A stretch of DNA of 64,000 nucleotides from Bdellovibrio bacteriovorus str. Tiberius (GCF_000317895.1 NC_019567.1:3720001-3784000); one strand, 5' to 3'. Positions 1 through 9,482 are shown, numbered from the stretch's first letter. Program-made: numbers and translations. The notes: generated from the sequence alone by a model not told the origin.

Positions 1-1
1 A

Positions 2-1300
2 GGCCCTGACGGTAAACCTTTGTACCAGCCCGGAGTCACTCCAAAAATCATCGTCGCAACAAAACCCACCGAACTTTTGCAATCCACCGGTGAACCCAAG
101 TATTCGGCAGTCGAGGGCACGGCTTTGCTTTATATGTCGAATTCGCCCAATTCCATCTTCATAGATTCCAAAGATCAGAATTACTATACTCTTGTATCCG
201 GGCGATGGTTCCGTTCTGCCAGCCTTCAGGGAACGTGGAGCTATGTCAGCGGCAAACAACTGCCAAAAGACTTTGCAAAGATCCCGGTGAAAAGCCCCGT
301 GGCCGAGGTGCTGGTCTCTGTTCCCGGCACCCCTCAGGCAAAAGAAGCAGTTGTTGTCAGCCAGATTCCCCAGACCGCACAAGTAAAAAGAGACCTTAAA
401 CCCAAAGACATATCCTGTGACGGCAAGGTAAAGTGGCAATCCATCCCGGGAACTAATTTGAAGTTCGCGCAAAACTGCAACAGTCCGCTGATTGAAGTCA
501 CTGCGGAATCATTCTATCTGGTTCAGGATGGCGTGTGGTTCACGGCGACCTCGGCAAAAGGCCCTTGGCAAGTGGCTTTGGCAGTCCCGGAAGAAATCTA
601 TAAAATTCCCGCATCATCCCCGCTTTACTATGTCACTTATGTTCACGTCTATGGCTCCACATCAGACATGGTCACAGTGGGATATACGCCGGGCTATCAC
701 GGAACCTTTGTATCTGCCGATGGCACAATCGTTTATGGAACCGGCTACAACTATGACTCTTACACCTCAGGCAATCAGTGGTATCCCGCCCCAAGCACAT
801 ATGGCTTTGGTGTCGGCTATGGCTGGGGCTATGAGGCCGGATTCTTTATGGGGTTTTCAATGGGTTCGCTGATGTATCCCTGGGGTTGGGGATACTGCTG
901 CTACGGCCCCACCTTTGTTAACATCAATATCAACAACACCTACACCAACTGGGGTCGCCACACCGTCATCTCTGGACCGGCTGGCCACGGAATCACCACC
1001 AACACCATAGGACAAACAAAATTCATCCGCGGCAACGACAGTTCCAACATCTATGCCACACATGATGGTCAGGTCTATCGCCGCACGGATTCCGGCTGGC
1101 AAAAAAATATCGGCCCGGGATCCTGGGAAAATGTCGATCGCAAGAACACCGCGGATCTGGATCACATGCACGGTTCCCGGGATATCAACCGAGATGTGGC
1201 CCGACCACCCACAGGACGTGACTTTTCAGGGCGCCCCCAACTGCAAGGAGGAGGAGGCTTCCGCGCAGGTGGTTTCCATGGCGGTGGTTTCCGCAGATAA
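2..1300 (+). CDS. Secreted Gly/Tyr-rich protein with two aromatic repeats (5' end outside window)
   Basis: The reading frame is open to the left edge, so the start lies upstream and the N-terminus is missing. Two copies of a module can be seen: 'YYTLVSGRWFRS..LQGTW' followed about 110 residues later by 'FYLVQDGVWFTA..AKGPW', each then leading to a 'KIP..SP' segment. The middle is rich in Gly, Tyr and Trp (GYGWGYEAGFFMGFSMGS), and the C-terminal tail is Gly/Arg/Phe-rich (GGGGFRAGGFHGGGFRR). The composition suggests an exported or surface protein, but no catalytic motif is visible and I assign no function. It heads, or lies inside, a plus-strand run of envelope genes with short gaps (25 bp to the next start). 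Confidence 0.8.
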   Translation, partial: GPDGKPLYQPGVTPKIIVATKPTELLQSTGEPKYSAVEGTALLYMSNSPNSIFIDSKDQNYYTLVSGRWFRSASLQGTWSYVSGKQLPKDFAKIPVKSPVAEVLVSVPGTPQAKEAVVVSQIPQTAQVKRDLKPKDISCDGKVKWQSIPGTNLKFAQNCNSPLIEVTAESFYLVQDGVWFTATSAKGPWQVALAVPEEIYKIPASSPLYYVTYVHVYGSTSDMVTVGYTPGYHGTFVSADGTIVYGTGYNYDSYTSGNQWYPAPSTYGFGVGYGWGYEAGFFMGFSMGSLMYPWGWGYCCYGPTFVNININNTYTNWGRHTVISGPAGHGITTNTIGQTKFIRGNDSSNIYATHDGQVYRRTDSGWQKNIGPGSWENVDRKNTADLDHMHGSRDINRDVARPPTGRDFSGRPQLQGGGGFRAGGFHGGGFRR

Positions 1301-1325
1301 ATAAAATAATAAAAAGGAGTGCACC

Positions 1326-1895
1326 ATGAATATGAAAAGGATTTTCTGCTATCTGGCTTTGACTCTGTTTGCTTCCAACTCGATGGCGGCCATGGACTGG
1401 GGTATTGAACTGGGTGCCCGTCAACAGGCGGGCGATGTGGGTGGCTTGAATTTTTCGGCCAACTCCCAGGTCGGATTCCAGGGCGGTGTCTTTGTCCATG
1501 TGCCGATGGAACAGGGCCCGGTTCATTTCCGCACGGGTCTTTTATACACCCAAAGACCGCTGCAATCGGAAAGTGATATCACCGGGCAAACCATTGACTA
1601 TCACCTGGATTATCTGGATATCCCCGTGGATATTCTGATCAAGTCCGGTGAAAACTTTGGTATGTACATGGGCTTTCATACCAGCATCAACATTTCCAAA
1701 TCCTGTTCCGGCAATGATTCCTGCCAGGTGCAGGATGTGGACACGCCAACTTTTCCGATTATCTTTGGTGTGCTGTTTAAAGCCACGCCTAAGTTCGGAT
1801 TCAATTTCTATATCGACGGTGCGAATGGTGCCATGGCCAAGGGTCTTGGCAACTATAAAGCCGTGGGTCTTAATCTGACCTATTCGATGGACTGA
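1326..1895 (+). CDS. Small outer-membrane beta-barrel protein (PorT/OmpW-like size)
   Basis: 189 residues with a signal peptide (MNMKRIFCYLALTLFASNSMAA). The mature part alternates polar and hydrophobic residues, as expected for an 8-stranded barrel, with strand-like segments such as GVFVHVPMEQGPVHFRTGLLYT and FGMYMGFHTSINIS. A Cys pair (KSCSGNDSCQV) sits in what would be an external loop. The start is supported by an AAGGAG-type site (aaaaaggagtgcacc) just before the ATG. The gap to the next gene is only 6 bp, so the two are probably cotranscribed. The specific function is unknown. Confidence 0.75.
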   Translation: MNMKRIFCYLALTLFASNSMAAMDWGIELGARQQAGDVGGLNFSANSQVGFQGGVFVHVPMEQGPVHFRTGLLYTQRPLQSESDITGQTIDYHLDYLDIPVDILIKSGENFGMYMGFHTSINISKSCSGNDSCQVQDVDTPTFPIIFGVLFKATPKFGFNFYIDGANGAMAKGLGNYKAVGLNLTYSMD

Positions 1896-1901
1896 TTCCT
1901 T

Positions 1902-3083
1902 ATGATCAGCAGAATCGGATTCGCTATGCTGACGATTCTTTTTTCCTGTTCGGTGCGGGGACAAGAGCCTGCCACCGAACAGGAACCCGCTATTCAATGG
2001 AATGAAAGTTCAGATCTGCTGGACGACGAAAAAGCACTGCCGGTGAACGCTGCCCAGCCCACACCTTTCACCGCCATTCATAAAAAGGACAAAAACGAAT
2101 TCGTCATCGCTCCGATTCCATTTCTGAATCCCAGTCAGGGCTGGGGTCTGGCGCTGGTGGGACAATACATCTTCACATTGAAAGACGATGAAAGCCCGCC
2201 GTCCATTGTCGGGGGCGGGGCGTTTTACACCGAAAAGCATTCCTATGGCGGAGGCCTGGCCTATTCAGGAAAGCTTGCAAACGATCAGTGGCGCGTGGGC
2301 CTGGCCGTGGGCAAGGCCACAGTTTTCTATGACTTTTACGGCATTGGCTATGACCAGAATAAAGAGGACATTTCCATTCCTCTGAAACAACAGGTCGAAT
2401 TTGCCGGACTGAGATTAATGAAACAGGTCACAAACAAATTGTTTCTGGGTTTAGAGCTGATTGGCGCCGAAATTACCACCAACATCGAAACCGAAAGCAT
2501 TCCCGGAAACCTTACCAACGAAATCGTTGCCAAGACCGATTTCGTTGCCCCCAACCTGAAAGCCGAGCGCGACACCCGCAATGACAGCTTTTACCCCACG
2601 CAAGGATCGCTGTTTGATCTGCAGGCCGAATTTCACAGCGAGGAACTTCACGACAACACGACTTACCAAACATATAAAATTTCATGGAACCAGTATTTGG
2701 ATCTGGCACCTTTTTCCGTACTGGCCTATCGCCTGATGGCCCGCTTTGCCTATGGGGATGTCCCCTTTTACAGTCTGAGTATGTTCGGTCAGGGCGGTGA
2801 CCTGCGGGGATATGAAACCGGCAAATACCGTGACAAAATGATGTGGGCGGCACAAACCGAATATCGTTATCGCTTTACCGACCGCTGGGGCGGTGTCGCC
2901 TTTGCCGGCGCCGGACAACTTGCACCCAAAGTTTCCGAATTTGACGGCGCGGCTTTTCTAGGCAGCGGTGGACTGGGTTTGCGATTTCGCCTTGCTCAGA
3001 AAAACCCGGTCGACTTCCGTTTTGACACGGCCTATGGCGACCAAAAAATCAGTTATTACTTCAGTGTCGGACAATCATTTTAG
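1902..3083 (+). CDS. Omp85-superfamily barrel without POTRA domains (surface antigen D15-like)
   Basis: 393 residues with a signal peptide (cleavage near SVRGQ). After a short linker comes a barrel ending in Phe (YYFSVGQSF), as in outer-membrane proteins. The C-terminal half resembles the Omp85/bacterial surface antigen domain and carries the loop-6 type motif LRGY in 'GGDLRGYETGKYRD', followed by 'WAAQTEYRYRF'. The length leaves no room for POTRA domains, so this resembles the short barrel-only members rather than BamA or TamA. A second barrel-only relative is encoded at 4848-5957 in the same gene run. Role in secretion, lipid handling or adhesion is unknown. Confidence 0.75.
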   Translation: MISRIGFAMLTILFSCSVRGQEPATEQEPAIQWNESSDLLDDEKALPVNAAQPTPFTAIHKKDKNEFVIAPIPFLNPSQGWGLALVGQYIFTLKDDESPPSIVGGGAFYTEKHSYGGGLAYSGKLANDQWRVGLAVGKATVFYDFYGIGYDQNKEDISIPLKQQVEFAGLRLMKQVTNKLFLGLELIGAEITTNIETESIPGNLTNEIVAKTDFVAPNLKAERDTRNDSFYPTQGSLFDLQAEFHSEELHDNTTYQTYKISWNQYLDLAPFSVLAYRLMARFAYGDVPFYSLSMFGQGGDLRGYETGKYRDKMMWAAQTEYRYRFTDRWGGVAFAGAGQLAPKVSEFDGAAFLGSGGLGLRFRLAQKNPVDFRFDTAYGDQKISYYFSVGQSF

Positions 3084-3103
3084 TAAACTTCCGGAGGCTT
3101 GAC

Positions 3104-4105
3104 GTGAATTACATCATCTGGATCATGGCCATTGCATCACTTCTGATCTGCGTTCGCAGTCAGGCAGAACCGCCAACCGAAGAAAGTCCGCGCGTTCTGG
3201 AGCCCGGCAACACCATTCAGGGGAAACCCTATCCTGCCTATCACCCCGACAACAACCGTGAAAAAACCTGGGACCATGCGCTGCCTTTTTTAGGCCAACG
3301 GGTTATCGACAAAGGCTTCAGCCTGCCTTTGCCTTACGGGGTCAGTCTGATCTTCTTTCATCAAAACCAGGGGTTCAGCATTGAATCCATGGAAGTCGCA
3401 TTTCGACCGGATGTTCCTTATAAAAATATCGATTTCATCGACTTTTCAGGATCAAAAGTCGACAACACCAGCTGGCAAACCAAATTGGATGCGTGGATCT
3501 TTCCTTTTTTGAATGCCTTTGTCACTTTGGGTTCCGTCAAAGGAACCGGAACAGTTCCCATTTCAATTGCCAAAGCAGACCTGTATGACTTTTTCACCCC
3601 GAACCTTTGTTCTGGCGGGTCTCCGCCCGCCTTTTGTGAAGGTTATTTTTCAGCGACCGCACCCATTGACTATAACGGCTTCAACTATGGCGTGGGTCTT
3701 TTACTGGCTGGTGGATATCAGGACTGGTTCTTTGCAGCCCCCATGACCTATGTCATCACCAACGTGAACGTTTCCGATGATGACATCACAGCGTTCAGCT
3801 TTATCCCGCGGGTTGGTTACAACTATCGCACACCCCGCAGTGGCAAATTCGGTTTCTATGTCGGCGCAAATTATCTGAATACGAAAGTGAATCTGACCGG
3901 CCACTATTCACTGCCCTTGGCCGGGGATCCGAACGTGGGAGAAGACGTGACCGTCCGCTATCGTATGAGCCAGCAGCCTTTGGACAAATGGAATGCCCTG
4001 GCCGGAGTCAACTGGGAGCTCAGCGCTGAATGGTCCGCAGTTCTGGAGCTGGGCTTTTCAGACAACAAAGAGAATCAGACCCTGAACGTCAACTATCGCT
4101 TTTAA
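3104..4105 (+). CDS. Predicted outer-membrane beta-barrel protein (GTG start)
   Basis: 333 residues. The start is a GTG placed 6 bp after a strong CCGGAGG site; no ATG gives a better signal peptide (MNYIIWIMAIASLLICVRSQA). The mature region has long amphipathic strands and ends in '...NQTLNVNYRF', an aromatic C-terminus typical of barrels recognised by BAM. Two Cys (NLCSGG, AFCEGY) 13 residues apart could form a loop disulfide. No family is recognised with certainty. It lies in an operon-like series, 20 bp after the Omp85-type gene and 9 bp before the next gene. Confidence 0.7.
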   Translation: MNYIIWIMAIASLLICVRSQAEPPTEESPRVLEPGNTIQGKPYPAYHPDNNREKTWDHALPFLGQRVIDKGFSLPLPYGVSLIFFHQNQGFSIESMEVAFRPDVPYKNIDFIDFSGSKVDNTSWQTKLDAWIFPFLNAFVTLGSVKGTGTVPISIAKADLYDFFTPNLCSGGSPPAFCEGYFSATAPIDYNGFNYGVGLLLAGGYQDWFFAAPMTYVITNVNVSDDDITAFSFIPRVGYNYRTPRSGKFGFYVGANYLNTKVNLTGHYSLPLAGDPNVGEDVTVRYRMSQQPLDKWNALAGVNWELSAEWSAVLELGFSDNKENQTLNVNYRF

Positions 4106-4114
4106 GGAAATAAA

Positions 4115-4834
4115 ATGCTGATTCTTTTTCTGGCCATCGCTTCTTTGTTTGGCGCATCTTCGAAAGACACTCTGCATACGCCCAGTCCTTTTCATGTGAC
4201 ACTGGAAATGAGCCTGCTGGAAATGCGCGGGGGCAGTGATTCGGATTCTTACGCCGCCAGCCTTGATGCCGGCTACGACCTGGATGCAGGAAAGATCTCA
4301 TTGTACGGACATTTTCTGCGCACCAAAGACAATGGCATCGAAAATAACAGAAACTGGCTGGGTGGTTTTCGTCTGGAAAGAAATTTGAACCTGACTGAAA
4401 CCCGGGGCTATTATTTTCACCAGATGGAATCTGATCCCTATGCTGGCATCATTCAACGTGACAGTGACGAAGTCGGCGTTCAGCAAAGACTTGTCGAAAA
4501 CGGACAAAACCTGTGGCTGGTGGAAGCCGGAATTCGGTATATGAAGGTCAATCCCTTGAATACATCCAACCGCTTTCAGACCGCCGCGCGTCTGCATTCC
4601 TTTTACCAAAGAAAACTGACAGCCCGGCTGAGCGCCGAAGTCTGGGCCGAATATATTCCCAATTTTACTGATGCAGGAATGGATCTTGCCAATGCCGAGA
4701 TCGGATTGGGTTCGTCTTTAAGTCCGCAGCTTTTTGTAAAGCTGGGTTATCTTTTGCAGTACCAGCGCCAGCCTTTTGCCAGTCTTGAAAACACGAGTTC
4801 CCTGACAACCTTGAATCTTATTGCCAGCTACTAG
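4115..4834 (+). CDS. DUF481-like outer-membrane barrel
   Basis: 239 residues starting with a short signal peptide (MLILFLAIASLFGASS). The pattern 'YAASLDAGYDLDAGKISLYGHFLRTKD' followed by 'RNWLGGFRLERNLNLTETRGYYF' and 'QRLVENGQNLWLVEAGIRY' is characteristic of the DUF481 (YdiY-like, salt-induced outer-membrane protein) family. The C-terminus is LNLIASY, aromatic as expected for a barrel. It is the fifth gene of the plus-strand envelope run, with 9 bp before it and 13 bp after it. Family membership is judged by eye. Confidence 0.7.
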   Translation: MLILFLAIASLFGASSKDTLHTPSPFHVTLEMSLLEMRGGSDSDSYAASLDAGYDLDAGKISLYGHFLRTKDNGIENNRNWLGGFRLERNLNLTETRGYYFHQMESDPYAGIIQRDSDEVGVQQRLVENGQNLWLVEAGIRYMKVNPLNTSNRFQTAARLHSFYQRKLTARLSAEVWAEYIPNFTDAGMDLANAEIGLGSSLSPQLFVKLGYLLQYQRQPFASLENTSSLTTLNLIASY

Positions 4835-4847
4835 ACGGAGGACAGAA

Positions 4848-5957
4848 ATGAAAAAAAACCTGCTCTTCATTGCCGCGACGCTGATTGTTTTCGCCGGGCC
4901 CCGCTCCTGGGGAAATGTGTTCGTTGATCCCGAGGACGGCTATCTGGATGCCAGCCGTTGGCTGCTGGAACACAGTGGATTTTTGCCGGTGCCGATTATC
5001 ATCACTGAACCAGCCGTGGGTTTTGGCGGTGGGCTGGCTTTGATTTTCATGGATAAAAGTTCCGAAGCCGCACGACCGGGTCATTTTGCTCCGCCCACGA
5101 TCAAAGGGGTTGCCGCTTTTGCCACAGACAACGGCAGCGCCGGGGGCGCTGGCTTCTATGTGCGAAACTGGGACAAAGACCGCTGGAGATACATGGGCGC
5201 GCTTGGCACGGCCGGAATGAATTTGAACTTTTATGGTTCCGGAGGATTTCCAGGATCGGAAGACTTAAAAATGGAATACAGTCTGGATGGTTTTTTTCTG
5301 TTGCAGGATCTGCGTCACCGACTTGGTGAAAGCAACTGGTTTCTGGGCGCGCGCTACATGTATTCAGATCTGAAAGCGACCTTTGAAGGCGGCAACCTGC
5401 CTTTGCCCGAAACCGAAAATCGCAATGGGGGCTTGGCGGTTCTGATCAATTACGACAGTCGCGACAACACCCTGTCGCCTTTGACCGGCCTGCAGGGCGA
5501 GCTGCGCTATTACATGTTTTCGGAAAATCTGGGTGGAAATCTGAACTATAACCTTTCTGCGGCCGACATTCAGGGATTTTGGAAGTGGAACGAAAACTGG
5601 GGCGGGGCCGCCCGTCTGTTGACCCGATGGACTGACGGCAGCGCCCCTTTCTATGCAAAGCCCTATATCGATCTGCGTGGTATTGCAAAACAACGTTATC
5701 AGGGTGACGTCGCCGGATCTGCAGAACTGGAACTGCGCTGGCGCCCTCAACCACGGTGGCAGTACAGTGTCTTTGGCGGCGGGGGCAAAGCCAGCACCGA
5801 CACAGACCTTTTTGAAAGTTCAGAATCCGCTGGGACTTATGGCGCAGGTCTGCGCTATTTAATGGCCCGGCTGGTGGGCTTTCAGATGGGATTTGATGTC
5901 GCCCGCGGACCAGAGGAAACTGTCTTCTATATCCAGGCCGGATCAGCCTGGTTCTAA
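4848..5957 (+). CDS. Second POTRA-less Omp85-type barrel
   Basis: 369 residues from the ATG at 4848, which follows a GGAGGA site and gives a clean signal peptide (MKKNLLFIAATLIVFAGPRSWG). The frame is open further upstream, but that would overlap the previous gene. The C-terminal region has an LRG motif (YIDLRGIAKQRYQG) at the place where Omp85 proteins carry their conserved RGF/RGY, then 'AELELRWRP' and a terminal 'YIQAGSAWF'. It resembles the 1902-3083 product in layout but not closely in sequence. It is the last gene of the envelope run; the next gene converges with only 1 bp between the stop codons. Confidence 0.75.
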   Translation: MKKNLLFIAATLIVFAGPRSWGNVFVDPEDGYLDASRWLLEHSGFLPVPIIITEPAVGFGGGLALIFMDKSSEAARPGHFAPPTIKGVAAFATDNGSAGGAGFYVRNWDKDRWRYMGALGTAGMNLNFYGSGGFPGSEDLKMEYSLDGFFLLQDLRHRLGESNWFLGARYMYSDLKATFEGGNLPLPETENRNGGLAVLINYDSRDNTLSPLTGLQGELRYYMFSENLGGNLNYNLSAADIQGFWKWNENWGGAARLLTRWTDGSAPFYAKPYIDLRGIAKQRYQGDVAGSAELELRWRPQPRWQYSVFGGGGKASTDTDLFESSESAGTYGAGLRYLMARLVGFQMGFDVARGPEETVFYIQAGSAWF

Positions 5958-5958
5958 T

Positions 5959-7089
5959 TCAGTATTCGATATACGACGAAAACAGAAAGCCCAGTGTGCT
6001 TGACGACAAACCACCATCGCGAGAATCGGTGGTGTATTTATAAAATCCACCCACGCTTCCATCATAGTTGCGGTTTTTAAATCCCAATCCCCCGGTTAAT
6101 AAATAAAAATTCTGAGCCCCCACCTCGGTCAGCGAAAGACCACTTAAAATATCCGCCCGGGGCAATACCGGCGCCTGCCATCCCATGGAAATATTTTTTG
6201 AAACCGTCGGATCTGCACGCCCCGCCATCTGGCGATAACCGGAATAAGGCGCATAGGAAAGATCCATCAAAAGCCGGTGTCCGCCAATATTCCACACCTG
6301 CCCAAAAGTAAAACCCAACAAAGACTCAGAGGCTGGAGTGTACCTGGAAAAATCCTCGCGCGGGCGTGTGTCCCCGGTGCTGAATTCGTTGATGTACTGA
6401 TCCCCTTCCGAATAAACATTCAGGGCTTTCCACTGTGCACTGATACCAAACGAATAAGTCCCATGAACCTGCCACATATATCCCGGCGTCAACACCAGCG
6501 ATGTCTGTTGTTCAACGTTTCGTTGCGTGCGCACGGTGGATGATCCGGAAGAAAGCGACTGGCGCAGAACAAGGCCGTCCAGCTCCCGATAGACAATATT
6601 GATACCCACGCCCCAGCTCTGTTCCGCGTTGATCAGTCCGGCATAGGCAATCCCAGCCACTGCGGACTGGCGTTGCAGTTCAGAAGTGTCGATGATTTCT
6701 GATCCACTATCGCCAGAGGTTGAGCGCAGGTAATCCTGAATATTGCCGGGGTCGGAATAAAAGACTCCCATCCGCAAACCTGCTTCAATCGGAAATATGG
6801 CCGTCCCCAGCAAAGTCTCGGACTTCAGCTGCCCGGTTTCGCGGGTCAAAGTCGTTCCCGAAAATTCCTGATAACTAACAGCAGATCCGGAAAGGGACAA
6901 AGCCGGGTGATCCGTGAAGTAAGCTATGCCGGCCGGATTAAAAAGCACAGCTCCTGGTGACTGCGCCAGTCCCGCCCCGGTATTTCCCAAAAAAGCCTCG
7001 CGGTGACCAACCGGTGAAAGAAACAAAGAGGCCTCGGCCCCGCCAGTCACAAGGAATATTAGAAGCAATATCCAGCCTGCTGATTTCAT
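5959..7089 (-). CDS. FadL/OmpP1-like outer-membrane protein
   Basis: About 376 residues from the ATG at 7089, chosen because the signal peptide MKSAGWILLLIFLVTGGAEA begins there; a TTG start 33 bp upstream is possible. Near the mature N-terminus it has 'AFLGNTGAGLAQSPGAVLFNPAGIAYF', the NPAG signature seen in FadL/Toluene_X-type barrels that import hydrophobic compounds. The remainder is strand-rich and ends in an aromatic residue (SSYIEY). It converges on the upstream envelope run and is divergent from the 7244 gene. The transported substrate cannot be inferred. Confidence 0.7.
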   Translation of the reverse strand: MKSAGWILLLIFLVTGGAEASLFLSPVGHREAFLGNTGAGLAQSPGAVLFNPAGIAYFTDHPALSLSGSAVSYQEFSGTTLTRETGQLKSETLLGTAIFPIEAGLRMGVFYSDPGNIQDYLRSTSGDSGSEIIDTSELQRQSAVAGIAYAGLINAEQSWGVGINIVYRELDGLVLRQSLSSGSSTVRTQRNVEQQTSLVLTPGYMWQVHGTYSFGISAQWKALNVYSEGDQYINEFSTGDTRPREDFSRYTPASESLLGFTFGQVWNIGGHRLLMDLSYAPYSGYRQMAGRADPTVSKNISMGWQAPVLPRADILSGLSLTEVGAQNFYLLTGGLGFKNRNYDGSVGGFYKYTTDSRDGGLSSSTLGFLFSSYIEY

Positions 7090-7243
7090 CACATTTATTT
7101 TATGACACTCATCACGACACAAGAACTCTTAAGGGCGAATTACACAGAATAAAGGAATTTTGTTTTTTCCTGTCTTTCTTCACTTCAGTATCTTGATCCT
7201 GTCAGTCAGGGAATAATGAACCTTCATGCTTGATGGAGGATCC

Positions 7244-8041
7244 ATGAATTTCAGATTCAGAAATGTTCTTACTGCTCTGGCATTCGCAACGACAGCCTGG
7301 AACGCAAATGCAGAAGTGTCATCCGATGACATGAACAAATCCAACAATCCCCTGACTCCGATGGTCGCTTTGAATCTGCATGACTATATAACCTCATCCA
7401 TCTTTGGCACGGATGAAACTTCCAACAGCTTCAATCTGCGCGGGGCTTTACCCCATTTGCTGGGCGGAATGCCGCAGCTTGCCCGCATGACCGTACCCTA
7501 TCAGACGATGCCGGGACCCGACGGCGATCAGGTTTCGGGCCTGGGTGACATCAATCTTTTTGATATCTTTCTGGTAAAGGGTATTGAAAGTGTCGAATTT
7601 GGTGTTGGGCCCTATTTTGTTTTCCCCACGGCAAGCGAAGATGAAACCGGAGCAGGCAAATGGCAAGTCGGCGCCTCCGTCATGGCGATGAGTCCACACC
7701 CTTGGGGGCTTTTAGGAGGTCTGCTGACGTATCAACATGACGTCGCCGGCGACGAGGACCGTCCGACCCAGAACATCGCCACTTTGCAGCCGTTTGTGAT
7801 CTATAATCTTCCGTCATCTGTTTACCTGCGCTCTACCGGGATTTGGTACTTCAACTGGGAAACCGGCGACTATTACATCCCCATCGGCCTGGGCATCGGC
7901 AAAGTGTGGAAGCTTGAAAGCGGCACCACCATGAATCTGTTCGCCGAACCCCAGTGGACCGTCGCTCACGAAGGCGTTGGAGTTCCGAACTATCAGACTT
8001 TTGTGGGTCTGAATCTCCAGTTCCCCATCACCAGACATTAA
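7244..8041 (+). CDS. Outer-membrane protein resembling the MetA-pathway phenol degradation family
   Basis: 265 residues from the ATG at 7244; a GGAGG motif lies 5-9 bp upstream and the signal peptide ends at ANAEV. Segments such as 'GLGDINLFDIFLV', 'FGVGPYFVFPTA' and 'KWQVGASVMAMS' match the pattern of the barrel family annotated as 'MetA-pathway of phenol degradation', a name based on context rather than shown function. Likely an outer-membrane channel. A strong hairpin follows at 8083-8113. The gene is a single transcription unit. Confidence 0.65.
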   Translation: MNFRFRNVLTALAFATTAWNANAEVSSDDMNKSNNPLTPMVALNLHDYITSSIFGTDETSNSFNLRGALPHLLGGMPQLARMTVPYQTMPGPDGDQVSGLGDINLFDIFLVKGIESVEFGVGPYFVFPTASEDETGAGKWQVGASVMAMSPHPWGLLGGLLTYQHDVAGDEDRPTQNIATLQPFVIYNLPSSVYLRSTGIWYFNWETGDYYIPIGLGIGKVWKLESGTTMNLFAEPQWTVAHEGVGVPNYQTFVGLNLQFPITRH

Positions 8042-8082
8042 AAACGAACGTGGATCTTTAGGAATGAAGATTCTGTGAGTTG

Positions 8083-8120
8083 AAAGTCCGCCCTCAGAAT
8101 GAAGGCGGACTTTCTTTTTA
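8083..8120 (+). terminator. Rho-independent terminator after the 7244 gene
   Basis: A perfect 10-bp stem (AAAGTCCGCC at 8083-8092, GGCGGACTTT at 8104-8113) is followed by a T-rich run (tctttttattt). It lies 42 bp after the plus-strand stop and directly beyond the stop codon of the converging minus-strand gene, whose own direction has only a weak T-tract. Confidence 0.85.
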
Positions 8121-9482
8121 TTTCAAACTGCCACTGCGATCTGATTTCGCCAGTGAACCGCTGGCTTTCACCAGAGGTGGCGGAAAGTATTTTCCATTTT
8201 CAAGATCCGCAGAAGGACCATAGAAACGCATGGTCAGGTGATAGTTTTTACCGGCGGGTGTCGGCAACCAGTTGCTTTGCGGATAACCCGACGGCAGCTT
8301 GTTCGCAAAGACCACGGTCAGCGACCCATCGGCGTTGGTCTTCAGACCGGACTGATTATTCAGGTTGTAGCGTTTCAAAGAATTCGGGACCACCTGGAAC
8401 TTTTCACCATCCACCACAATGACGGACCAGAAATAGCGCACCAATGACTGCGGCTGACGATCTTTAGGGAAGGTCATCGTATATACATTTGTCCCATTCA
8501 GATCAGCTCCCTGCCCGTCAGTGTTGGTTTTATAATAGACAGCCTCTTTACTGTTATTGGCCCAGATCCCACCCAGATTCACCGATGAACGGGCACGATA
8601 ATCTGAACCATAGTTACCCACGGTGGTCGGATGATGCCAACCATTGCCCGCGGTTCCCAGTTTCAAAAACTGCGCACCAAAATCAGGAATCGCCCGCGTG
8701 CGAATCAGCTCGTTCAGACGGGTTCTTTCAGACCCCTTGGCGGCGCTTTGAATGCCCCGCACTTTGGCCTGCATTTCTTCCATTCCGGGATTGATATCCG
8801 CTTCACTGGCCAGAACAGCCGAGGCATTGTCAAAAGCGGTAATTCCCGGCAGATTTTTATTGGTGAAAATCTGAATCGCAACGGGCTTGGCAATGACAGG
8901 TGTGCCGGTTGAATACAGTTTGATTTGCTTTTGCAAAGCCACCGCCTGCGACGGGTCGGCCCCCAGCTCGATTCGCGCCAGAATTCGCGACTTCGCACTT
9001 GGCAAGATCACTTTTTGGACATCAGGACCCAACGCCACTGTACTGTCTTTCAAACAATAGGCAAATTTCCCTGAAGCATGACGCGGAAAAGTTCTTTCAT
9101 TCACGTTCGATGTGGTTTCGCCCCAGCCATTCAAAGTCTGAATGGTATAATAGCGGCCCGTGATCTTAGGAACTTCCAGCATGGTGCAGGAATTTTTATC
9201 AAGCCCCACCCACGCCTCACTGTATGCCACATCCAGATTGGGATTGGCCCATTTCACTCCGCCGACAGAACGATGTATGATTTTATTCCAGCGAAAACCT
9301 TCATCCCGGAAATCCAGGTGCTCCTGGCGCAGAACCAGCAGACGACCCAAATAGTAAGCGTAGGCATCCACCACGTCCTTGTCACTGATGCGTTCGGTTT
9401 TTTCAGCGGCCCCCGCTGCAGAACCCGCCAGCAGCAAAACCGTCATCACGGAAGCAACAACACCCTTTGACCACTGCCACAT
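8118..9482 (-). CDS. DUF1254/DUF1214 domain protein, exported
   Basis: 454 residues, start supported by AAGGAGG 6 bp upstream, with a signal peptide (ending near SAAGAAEKT). The N-terminal part contains 'NPNLDVAYSEAWVGLDKNSC', 'YYTIQTLNGWGETTSNVN' and similar stretches typical of DUF1254; the C-terminal 110 residues ('TNVYTMTFPKD', 'FWSVIVVDGEKFQVVPNSLKRYNLNNQ', 'NWLPTPAGKNYHLTMRFYGP') are typical of DUF1214. The two domains together make up a widespread family of unknown biochemical role, probably periplasmic here. The Trp-Leu-Pro-Thr-Pro stretch near the end is the most conserved part of the family. Confidence 0.85.
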   Translation of the reverse strand: MWQWSKGVVASVMTVLLLAGSAAGAAEKTERISDKDVVDAYAYYLGRLLVLRQEHLDFRDEGFRWNKIIHRSVGGVKWANPNLDVAYSEAWVGLDKNSCTMLEVPKITGRYYTIQTLNGWGETTSNVNERTFPRHASGKFAYCLKDSTVALGPDVQKVILPSAKSRILARIELGADPSQAVALQKQIKLYSTGTPVIAKPVAIQIFTNKNLPGITAFDNASAVLASEADINPGMEEMQAKVRGIQSAAKGSERTRLNELIRTRAIPDFGAQFLKLGTAGNGWHHPTTVGNYGSDYRARSSVNLGGIWANNSKEAVYYKTNTDGQGADLNGTNVYTMTFPKDRQPQSLVRYFWSVIVVDGEKFQVVPNSLKRYNLNNQSGLKTNADGSLTVVFANKLPSGYPQSNWLPTPAGKNYHLTMRFYGPSADLENGKYFPPPLVKASGSLAKSDRSGSLK

